From contig JAKAUA010000079.1 of assembly GCA_021827875.1 (NCBI GenBank), forward strand, positions 1 to 5,142: a DNA stretch of 5,142 nt, written 5' to 3'. Of this stretch, positions 1 to 5,140 are shown one piece after another. The translations under genes and the position numbers were made by a program. The stretch's first letter is position 1. The number at the start of each line of letters is the position of its first letter. This stretch comes from a bacterium (GTDB lineage Bacteria > Babelota > Babeliae > Babelales > Vermiphilaceae). The notes under the pieces are model-generated. The model was not told the DNA's origin. It saw only the letters and a program-made list of their open reading frames with translations, and did not search any database.

Positions 1-4
1 GGGA

Positions 5-132
5 GGGCAGATTCTTAAGACGGCAAGTCTTAAGTGTCCGGGTTGCAAGGGTGTCGACAAGGACACCGCTTGCCGCACATCCCCGCGGAGGGGATAAAAA
101 TACCATTCTGGCGCTCTGCCCCGCGCAGGGCA
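5..132. other. GC-rich multi-hairpin element, possible structured RNA or repeat cluster
   Basis: This non-coding stretch is about 58% G+C by hand count over 1-140, against about 25% in the next 120 bases. It is packed with inverted repeats: CTTAAGAC/GTCTTAAG (14-21 with 27-34, 5-nt loop); GCAAG+GGTGTC (45-55) with GACACC+G+CTTGC (62-73, one bulged G, 6-nt loop); ATCCCC/GGGGAT (79-84 with 90-95); and TGCCC/GGGCA (117-121 with 128-132). GGGCAGA (5-11) is also complementary to TCTGCCC (115-121), which could close a three-branched fold. No intrinsic-terminator T-tract follows on either strand, and I do not recognise an RNase P, tmRNA, 6S, SRP or known riboswitch signature. It could be a structured RNA, part of an upstream transcript, or clustered palindromic repeats. 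The inverted repeats are certain; the function is unknown. Confidence 0.5.
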
Positions 133-143
133 AAGCTTAAACA

Positions 144-172
144 TCGACAGTAATTAAGATTTTTCTTATAAT
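144..172 (+). promoter_or_regulatory. sigma70-type promoter P1 for ftsH
   Basis: TCGACA (144-149) matches the -35 consensus TTGACA at 5 of 6 positions, and TATAAT (167-172) is a perfect -10 box; the spacer is the optimal 17 bases. Transcription would start near 179, giving an untranslated leader of about 85 bases before ftsH. The box lies just downstream of the GC-rich hairpin element, where the DNA turns AT-rich. This rests on consensus match only. Confidence 0.65.
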
Positions 173-183
173 GGCTTATGTTA

Positions 184-211
184 TTCACTTTATCTCTATC
201 CTTATTATAAT
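184..211 (+). promoter_or_regulatory. possible second ftsH promoter P2
   Basis: TTCACT (184-189, 4 of 6 matches to the -35 box) is followed after 16 bases by a perfect TATAAT (206-211). A start near 218 would leave a leader of about 46 bases. Its -35 box is weaker than that of P1. In such AT-rich DNA a chance TATAAT is possible, so the call is tentative. Confidence 0.4.
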
Positions 212-263
212 ATTCTTTACGTAGTAAGGTAGTATTCAAGACATTTTTATCTGGGTTATTAAT

Positions 264-2132
264 ATGAACAATAAAACAAGCAAAAAGACTCAATTTTTCA
301 GCGGCGGGCCGGGCAATATGTTTTTGCTGGCGCTCATCTTTTTGGCAGGTATTATTTTACTCGCGAAAATGACTGAATTTACACGCCAGACCAAAACACT
401 CATTTATTCAGAATTTTTGAATAAAGTGGAGCAAAATGAGGTTAAAGAAGTACAATTGGTGGGCCAAGATGTCTACGGTATTTTAACCGACGGCACTCGT
501 TTTGAGGCAACAATTGCCAATTCGCCAAACGACCTAGACCTGCTCAAAAAGCATGGCGTTAAAATGTCAGTCGTGAGCTCATCCAGCCAAAACTTCTTAT
601 GGTATTTGCTTCCCTTCATGGGCTTGCTTTTGGCACTTGGTGCAGCAGTCTGGTTCTTCTTAAGACAATCACGCGGTGGTGGCGCTGGCAATGGTAACAA
701 TACCATTTTTAGTATGGGCAAAAGCCGTGCTCGCTTATATATGCCGTCAACCATTAAAGAGAAATTTAGCTCAGTAGCAGGCGCGGCAGAGGCAAAAGAA
801 GAGCTACAAGATGTTGTTGAATTCTTAAAAAATCCTGAAAAATACAGCCGCCTTGGGGCAAAAATTACCCGTGGAGTTTTGTTAGTAGGTGAGCCGGGTA
901 ATGGTAAAACATTATTGGCAAAAGCAGTGGCAGGCGAGGCCAATTGCCCATTCTTTAGTATCAGTGGTTCTGATTTTATAGAAGTATTTGTGGGTGTGGG
1001 TGCTTCTCGCGTGCGCGATTTATTTGCACAAGCACGTAAGCAATCTCCTTGCATTATTTTCATAGATGAAATTGATGCAGTAGGACGCCAACGTGGTGCA
1101 GGCTTGGGCGGTGGTCACGATGAGCGTGAACAAACCTTGAATCAGTTATTGACAGAGATGGATGGCTTTCAAACTGTTGGAGGTGCAGTCATTGTAATTG
1201 CAGCAACCAACAGACCTGATGTACTTGATAAAGCATTGTTGCGCCCGGGCAGATTTGATCGCCAAGTAACGGTGCCATACCCTGATGTAAAAAGCAGAGA
1301 ACAAATCCTGCGTTTGCATGCCAAAGATATTAAGCTAGAGCCGGGTATAGATTTTAACAAACTTGCGCGTGCTACTCCGCGTTTTACCGGTGCTGATTTA
1401 GCCAATTTACTTAACGAAGCAGCGTTACAAGCGTCAAAAAATCCAAATCAACATGTAGTGACGGACGCAGACATAGAAGAAGCACGTGATAAGTTGATTA
1501 TGGGTAAAAAATGGCAAACCAAGGTAATGTCTCCTAAGGAAAAGAGAGAAACAGCATATCATGAGGCGGGACATACGTTGATGATAGTGTTACAGCCTGA
1601 ACATGCCGAGCCACTGCACAAGGTAACGATTCTCCCACGTGGAAATACTATGGGGTCAACCCATTATCTGCCGGAAACAGAAAGCTTCTCCGATTCTAAA
1701 GAGCAACATCTTGCGCGCATTAGAATAGCATTGGGGGGACGTGTTGCCGAAGAAATTATCTTTAATATTAAAAGCAGTGGCGCTTATAGCGACTTTAAAA
1801 ATGCTACAAGCATTGCGCGTAATATGGTTCGTTCGGTGGGTATGAGCGATGAGGTAGGGCCTATTGTTTATACCCAAGAAGAAGGGGCATACCGTTACTC
1901 AGAAAAAACGGCTGAAAAAATAGATGCTGCAGTTGAAAAGATTATCAATGATTGTTTGCGTGAAACGCGTGAAACATTGCGTAATAATATGGAAAAACTC
2001 AAAATAGTTGCCGAAGCATTGATTGACCGTGAAATTTTGGATAAAAAAGAGGTATATGCCTTGTTAAATATCCAGGAACCGACTCAAAATCAAGAGGCAT
2101 CACCTGCTGAATTTAAAGAGCAGGCAGCCTAA
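264..2132 (+). CDS. ftsH: ATP-dependent zinc metalloprotease FtsH
   Basis: Inner-membrane AAA+ protease (622 residues, a usual length) that unfolds and degrades misassembled membrane proteins and selected soluble regulators; the family works as a hexamer. The order is canonical: membrane segment about 19-35, extracytoplasmic domain about 36-111, second membrane segment about 112-134, then the AAA+ module. That module has Walker A G209-EPGN-GKT216, pore loop F242-V-G, Walker B 264-269 ending D268-E269, and a second region of homology 312-334 with arginine fingers R327 and R330. The peptidase has HEAGH (H433, E434, H437) and probable third zinc ligand D510. Walker A reads GEPGNGKT instead of the usual GPPGTGKT but keeps the essential G-x4-GKT pattern. 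ATG 264 is the only plausible start: an in-frame stop lies at 225-227 with no ATG between. The Shine-Dalgarno is weak (TGGG at 252-255). The C-terminal tail after about 604 is polar and probably disordered. Confidence 0.98.
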   Translation: MNNKTSKKTQFFSGGPGNMFLLALIFLAGIILLAKMTEFTRQTKTLIYSEFLNKVEQNEVKEVQLVGQDVYGILTDGTRFEATIANSPNDLDLLKKHGVKMSVVSSSSQNFLWYLLPFMGLLLALGAAVWFFLRQSRGGGAGNGNNTIFSMGKSRARLYMPSTIKEKFSSVAGAAEAKEELQDVVEFLKNPEKYSRLGAKITRGVLLVGEPGNGKTLLAKAVAGEANCPFFSISGSDFIEVFVGVGASRVRDLFAQARKQSPCIIFIDEIDAVGRQRGAGLGGGHDEREQTLNQLLTEMDGFQTVGGAVIVIAATNRPDVLDKALLRPGRFDRQVTVPYPDVKSREQILRLHAKDIKLEPGIDFNKLARATPRFTGADLANLLNEAALQASKNPNQHVVTDADIEEARDKLIMGKKWQTKVMSPKEKRETAYHEAGHTLMIVLQPEHAEPLHKVTILPRGNTMGSTHYLPETESFSDSKEQHLARIRIALGGRVAEEIIFNIKSSGAYSDFKNATSIARNMVRSVGMSDEVGPIVYTQEEGAYRYSEKTAEKIDAAVEKIINDCLRETRETLRNNMEKLKIVAEALIDREILDKKEVYALLNIQEPTQNQEASPAEFKEQAA

Positions 2133-2134
2133 TA

Positions 2135-2171
2135 AATCTACCCATTTGTGGTCGGGCGGACAAATCAGATT
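2135..2171 (+). other. hairpin downstream of ftsH
   Basis: Inner arms ATTTGT (2144-2149) and ACAAAT (2160-2165) pair perfectly around a GC-rich 10-base loop. Outer arms AATCT (2135-2139) and AGATT (2167-2171) also pair, across a small asymmetric internal loop. The hairpin begins three bases after the ftsH stop codon. There is no T-tract on the plus-strand side, so it is not a standard intrinsic terminator. It may stabilise the 3' end of the message or be a degenerate extragenic palindrome. Confidence 0.35.
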
Positions 2172-2199
2172 AAATAGTTAAGAAAAATAGTTATTACAT

Positions 2200-2227
2200 T
2201 TGAAAAAAATTACTTTTTTAGTAAAAT
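2200..2227 (+). promoter_or_regulatory. sigma70-type promoter for rpmB-rpsT
   Basis: TTGAAA (2200-2205, 4 of 6 matches to the -35 box) is separated by 16 bases from TAAAAT (2222-2227, 5 of 6 matches to the -10 box). It lies in a very AT-rich gap just upstream of rpmB, and a start near 2234 would give a leader of about 34 bases. This would let the ribosomal-protein pair be transcribed independently of ftsH. The call is from consensus match and position only. Confidence 0.5.
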
Positions 2228-2267
2228 AAAGAGTAAATAGATTTTTCGATTGAAAGGATAAACATCA

Positions 2268-2471
2268 ATGGCAAGAATGTGCGCGGTATGTGGCAAAGGG
2301 CCGCAAGTTGCAAACAATGTGAGCCACGCCAATAACAGAACCAAACGCTGGGTGTATCCTAACGTTCACCGCATTCGTTATATAGAAAAGAATGACGTTG
2401 CGGGCAAAGTGCAACAAGCTAAAGTATGCACAAAATGTGTTAAGGCCGGCAAAGTTAAAAAAATCGTATAA
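2268..2471 (+). CDS. rpmB: 50S ribosomal protein L28 (bL28), zinc-binding form
   Basis: Small basic protein of the large ribosomal subunit (67 residues). The N-terminus has the family pattern C-x2-C-G-K-GP followed by G/N-x-VSHANN-x-TKR-x-W-x-PN-x-H (residues 5-34), which identifies bL28. Two cysteine pairs, C5/C8 and C54/C57, are intact, so this is the C+ form expected to hold one zinc ion; many bacteria carry forms that have lost these cysteines. The start is supported by GAAAGGA at 2252-2258, nine bases before the ATG. It is followed after 22 bases by rpsT and is probably cotranscribed with it. rpmB is often found beside rpmG, so pairing with rpsT is a less familiar arrangement. Confidence 0.97.
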   Translation: MARMCAVCGKGPQVANNVSHANNRTKRWVYPNVHRIRYIEKNDVAGKVQQAKVCTKCVKAGKVKKIV

Positions 2472-2493
2472 GTTATAATAAGGTTGTATATCA

Positions 2494-2784
2494 ATGGCTA
2501 ATACCAAATCTGCCAAAAAACAAGCAATACAAAACGAGAAAAGAAGAAGAGTTAATCTTTCTCGCAAATCATCAGTCAAAACTGCCGTAAAAAAATTATT
2601 GACAGAAATTGCCAATAACGACGTTACCAAAGCGCAAGACACCCTCAAAGATGTTGAAGCAAAATTGGCTCGTGCTAAAGGCAAACACACAATTCACAAG
2701 AACACTGCTGCTCGTAAAATCAGCCGTTTAGCAAAACGCGTTTCAGCTGCTAAAAAGAACGCCGGCGCTAAAGCAAGCAAGTAA
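2494..2784 (+). CDS. rpsT: 30S ribosomal protein S20 (bS20)
   Basis: Primary-binding protein of the small ribosomal subunit that contacts 16S rRNA (96 residues, slightly longer than the usual 85-90). The N-terminus MANTKSAKKQAIQNEKRRR and the later stretch GKHTIHKNTAARKISRLAKR (63-82) are family hallmarks. The protein is very rich in Lys, Arg and Ala and is expected to be helical throughout. It ends in an Ala/Lys tail. AAGG at 2480-2483 serves as Shine-Dalgarno, ten bases before the ATG, and the gap to rpmB is only 22 bases, so the two are probably one transcript. A strong intrinsic terminator follows 34 bases after the stop. Confidence 0.97.
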   Translation: MANTKSAKKQAIQNEKRRRVNLSRKSSVKTAVKKLLTEIANNDVTKAQDTLKDVEAKLARAKGKHTIHKNTAARKISRLAKRVSAAKKNAGAKASK

Positions 2785-2818
2785 GTTTATCGCTTCATGA
2801 TGCTCGCATTAAAAAATT

Positions 2819-2850
2819 AAAAGCAAGTCGTAAAAAGGCTTGCTTTTTTT
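2819..2850 (+). terminator. intrinsic terminator of rpmB-rpsT
   Basis: AAAAGCAAG (2819-2827) pairs perfectly with CTTGCTTTT (2839-2847). The stem can extend inward by a T-G wobble (2828/2838) and a C-G pair (2829/2837), leaving the 7-base loop GTAAAAA. A run of seven T (2844-2850) forms the 3' side and the tail. Its place just after rpsT makes it the end of the ribosomal-protein operon. It also separates that operon from the small membrane-protein gene starting at 2902. Confidence 0.88.
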
Positions 2851-2891
2851 GTTACTACAATTCTCTCAACTTCGCCCAATTATTCCAGAAT

Positions 2892-2895
2892 GGAG
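2892..2895 (+). promoter_or_regulatory. Shine-Dalgarno that sets the start at 2902
   Basis: GGAG at 2892-2895 lies six bases before ATG 2902 and nine before ATG 2905. The upstream in-frame ATG at 2890 overlaps this motif and has no Shine-Dalgarno of its own. It would also add MEFI ahead of the normal Met-Leu-Lys-Lys beginning of a signal peptide. This favours 2902 or 2905 as the true start. Confidence 0.7.
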
Positions 2896-2901
2896 TTTAT
2901 T

Positions 2902-3351
2902 ATGATGTTAAAGAAAAGTATTATAGCAGGCTTATGCGCTGTATCTTTTATGACTTCTGTCATAGCCGCTGAGCAACCAAACAATGAACCAGTAAAACAA
3001 CCACAGTATGGCAAGTTTATTAAGAAGCTTGGTCTTTCCGTTGGCCTGGGTATTTTAATTGGCGCTACTGAAGGTACCTTGTGTTATCATGGTGACAGAC
3101 GTTTTCCATTCTTTATAATCTGGTTTGTTTTAATTGGAGCTCGCAAAGTCGCATTAACAGCCTCTGAAAAAGCAATGGATGAAGCCAATGTGTCGTATGA
3201 CAAATCTTTGTTAGAAAATAGTGCATGGATTACTTCATGGGTTGCCTATATTATGACGTGGCAAGCAGAAAAAAGAGCTGTTCAACGCGCGGTTAGTGAT
3301 GTCTATCTGGTCATTGACCTTAATAGCATAAAAAGTTGGCTTGGTTACTAA
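2902..3351 (+). CDS. hypothetical exported or membrane protein with signal peptide
   Basis: I do not recognise this family. With the start at 2902 it has 149 residues. Residues 1-23 look like a Sec signal peptide: K4-K5, a hydrophobic core about 6-21, and small residues for signal peptidase I near V20-I-A22-A23. A polar linker follows (24-41), rich in Gln, Asn and Pro. Residues 43-60 are glycine-rich and hydrophobic, and 68-86 is strongly hydrophobic (FPFFIIWFVLIGA), giving one or two probable membrane segments around a short HGDRR turn. Residues 108-120 (aromatic, Trp-rich) may form a further amphipathic or membrane segment. No catalytic motif is visible. I see no convincing promoter in 2851-2891. 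Its stop codon overlaps that of the convergent PBP2 gene. The signal-peptide and membrane readings are by eye; a start at 2890 or 2905 cannot be excluded. Confidence 0.72.
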   Translation: MMLKKSIIAGLCAVSFMTSVIAAEQPNNEPVKQPQYGKFIKKLGLSVGLGILIGATEGTLCYHGDRRFPFFIIWFVLIGARKVALTASEKAMDEANVSYDKSLLENSAWITSWVAYIMTWQAEKRAVQRAVSDVYLVIDLNSIKSWLGY

Positions 3352-3364
3352 CACAACTTTTTAT
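3328..3364. terminator. bidirectional terminator-like stem at the convergent gene ends
   Basis: ATAAAAAGTTG (3328-3338) and CAACTTTTTAT (3354-3364) are perfect reverse complements, 11 bp around a 15-base loop. On the plus strand the 3' arm supplies five T (3358-3362); on the minus strand the other arm supplies five T (complement of 3330-3334). The stem therefore reads as a U-ended hairpin in both directions. It lies inside the last codons of both genes, and the overlapping stop codons sit in the loop. The stem has few G-C pairs, so it may be a weak terminator. Confidence 0.5.
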
Positions 3365-5057
3365 ATTTAACCAAGAATTTTTTGGCAATATTGGTTGCAA
3401 CGCGTGCCGTACCGGCATGCTCGACCAAAATCACCAGCGTGAGTGGTTTGTGATCTTTGTACTTTAAGTACGCAACAAACCAGCCATGTTCTAAATATAT
3501 ACTGCCTAAACAGCGTTTATTATAAGCGCTTGTTTGGGCAGTACTTGTTTTTGCATATAATTCTATATCTTTAATCTTTGCACCTTTACCGGTACCATCT
3601 TCTACCACATAGCGCATCGCATCTTGTAAAAACGCACGCGTTGATTCTTTGATATCCAAAGGCTCTTTGATTATAGGCTCATCCATGAGCATGCGTGGCG
3701 TCGGCAGATACCCGGTAAAAATGCTAGAGATCATGCGTGCAATTTGTATTGGTGTAACTAACAAATAACTTTGTCCGATAGCTGCAGACAATGTCTCACC
3801 CGGCCACCAGCGCTCTCCTTTGGTCTGTATTTTCCAATCCATGCTGGGAATGAGACCTGTTTTTTCGGGTAATATAACATGTGTGGGTTTGCCCAACCCA
3901 AATCTATGTGCATAGTCTGCCAATACATCAATTGGCATCTGTTTGCCCATTTCAAAAAACATAGCATTGCATGATTTTACCAGGCCCGTATGCAGCGATA
4001 GATGGCCATGGCCGGTACGTTTGTTGCAATGGTATTTGCGATTGCCAAAAGATACGTGTCCTTTGCATTCCCACGTGGTATCCGGCTGGACAATGTTATT
4101 TTCTAGTGCCGCACTGGTGGTAACTAATTTAAAAATAGAACCGGGCGGATAGGCAGCATTAAAAGCACGATTGAGAAAGAGCTGTCTTTCTTGTAAGGAC
4201 TGCCAATCTTCTTGTTTTAGTCGTTCTAAAAAGAGCGCAGGGTCAAAGTTTGGTCGCGATACTACTCCTAAAATATCACCATCAACAGAATCCATAACAA
4301 TAAAGGTGCCACTATATTCCTGCGGGAACACTTCTTCTAAAATCTGTTGCAGCTCAATGTCGAGTGTAATTTTGATATTATTACCGGCCAATGAGTGTTT
4401 TACTTCTTGCTGATTTAAATGTCTGCCCAGGGAATTTATAGTGTTAATCATGACTCCCTGCTCACCTTGTAGTAACGGGTCGAAGAGTTGTTCTAAGCCC
4501 ATCTTGCCGACCATTTTTAAATCAAAATAGCCTAAATAACCAACAATATGGCTTGCATATGAGTGGTAGGGATAATACCGTTTAAAATTATTGCGCAGCA
4601 GCACATTTTGATTATTAAAACATTGCTCTTCCAGTTTACACATCTGCTCAAAAGGAATATCAATAGCAAGCGGCACGCTTTTATGTCGCCTTTCTCCTAT
4701 TGTAATAGCACGCATAAGCTGCTCGTTGTCAGTAATCGTAATGCCAAGAATCTGTTCTATTTTTTGTAACGTTTCTTGCTGTTGTGCGTTCAAATTACTT
4801 TTTCCGCTTCCCTGCCAGTAGAGATCAATAGTTGGTCTATTGGTAGCAAGAAACTGATTGTTACGATCAAGAATGTTCCCGCGTAGTGAGGGCACTTTTT
4901 CCATGCGTGTAAAATTCTTTTTACTTTGTGAAGAAAAAAAATCGCTGAGCGCTATCTGTAGATAAAAAAGGCGTAAGACGATGATGCTTGTTAGGATGAG
5001 AATGCCGATGCTAATTTTGGCTATTTTTTGCGTGGGACTTGGCCAGAATATTTGCAT
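3348..5057 (-). CDS. mrdA: penicillin-binding protein 2 (peptidoglycan D,D-transpeptidase, MrdA family)
   Basis: Class B PBP that cross-links peptidoglycan during cell elongation as the partner of RodA (569 residues; E. coli PBP2 is somewhat longer). One N-terminal membrane anchor (about 13-35) is followed by the PBP dimerisation/pedestal domain with RGNILDRNNQFLA (59-71), YYPYHSYASHIVGYLG (161-176) and the MGLEQLFDPLLQGEQG block (186-201). The transpeptidase domain has S307-I-F-K310 (nucleophile Ser307), S362-C-N364, and K503-T-S-T at the third motif, where K-T/S-G is the rule. GHG-x-LSLHTGLVKSCN and AIGQSYLLVTPIQIARM fit PBP2 rather than FtsI. C330, C344, H350 and C363 could form a zinc site. 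ATG 5057 is supported by GGTGA (complement of 5066-5070), eight bases upstream. No rodA follows; the next gene is convergent and overlaps by four bases. Confidence 0.95.
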   Translation of the reverse strand: MQIFWPSPTQKIAKISIGILILTSIIVLRLFYLQIALSDFFSSQSKKNFTRMEKVPSLRGNILDRNNQFLATNRPTIDLYWQGSGKSNLNAQQQETLQKIEQILGITITDNEQLMRAITIGERRHKSVPLAIDIPFEQMCKLEEQCFNNQNVLLRNNFKRYYPYHSYASHIVGYLGYFDLKMVGKMGLEQLFDPLLQGEQGVMINTINSLGRHLNQQEVKHSLAGNNIKITLDIELQQILEEVFPQEYSGTFIVMDSVDGDILGVVSRPNFDPALFLERLKQEDWQSLQERQLFLNRAFNAAYPPGSIFKLVTTSAALENNIVQPDTTWECKGHVSFGNRKYHCNKRTGHGHLSLHTGLVKSCNAMFFEMGKQMPIDVLADYAHRFGLGKPTHVILPEKTGLIPSMDWKIQTKGERWWPGETLSAAIGQSYLLVTPIQIARMISSIFTGYLPTPRMLMDEPIIKEPLDIKESTRAFLQDAMRYVVEDGTGKGAKIKDIELYAKTSTAQTSAYNKRCLGSIYLEHGWFVAYLKYKDHKPLTLVILVEHAGTARVATNIAKKFLVKYKKLC

Positions 5058-5084
5058 GAATTAATTCACCGTCATTATTTATTT

Positions 5085-5140
5085 AGAGACCGCATGGTTC
5101 GATACGATTTCTTCGAAATCACTCACCACGAGCGGTCTTT
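5085..5140. repeat. REP-like extragenic palindrome upstream of the PBP2 gene
   Basis: Outer arms AGACCGC (5087-5093) and GCGGTCT (5132-5138) are perfect complements. The centre has GATTTC (5106-5111) and GAAATC (5115-5120) around a 3-base loop, and TGGT (5095-5098) can pair with ACCA (5125-5128) between them. The result is a long imperfect hairpin of about 52 bases. The wording TGGTTCGA ... CTCACCACGAGCGGTC resembles interspersed palindromes I recall from environmental genomes. It begins about 30 bases upstream of the PBP2 start codon. Only one copy is in the window, so its repeat nature is inferred from resemblance. On the plus strand it ends in a short TTT, so weak terminator activity for a gene to the left is possible. 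Confidence 0.55.

Noticed and set aside
79..95. ATCCCC/GGGGAT hairpin as an intrinsic terminator for a gene to the left
   Set aside because: The stem is GC-rich, but on the plus strand it is followed by ATAAAAAT rather than a T-run, and on the minus strand the T-run precedes the stem instead of following it.
171..224. 17-codon open frame with hydrophobic product (MAYVIHFISILIIIFFT) before ftsH
   Set aside because: Its ATG overlaps the -10 box of P1 and would lie upstream of the predicted transcript start. It has no Shine-Dalgarno, and AT-rich DNA gives Ile/Phe-rich frames by chance.
30..293. 87-residue open frame on the minus strand covering the left-edge element
   Set aside because: It starts inside ftsH and runs through both ftsH promoters and the hairpin cluster. 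The Cys/Arg-rich end is simply the GC-rich palindromes read through, and it resembles no family.
473..1063. 196-residue open frame antisense to ftsH
   Set aside because: It lies wholly opposite a well-conserved gene with complete motifs, and its translation is low-complexity with no recognisable domain.
2265..2690. 141-residue open frame antisense to rpmB and rpsT
   Set aside because: Both ribosomal proteins on the other strand are unmistakable; this frame is the complement of lysine-rich coding DNA, which yields Phe/Leu-rich chance peptides.
3943..4152. Plus-strand open frame opposite PBP2, and similar ones at 4171-4413 and 4563-4769
   Set aside because: All lie opposite continuous PBP2 coding sequence with intact active-site motifs; none has a ribosome-binding site or family resemblance.
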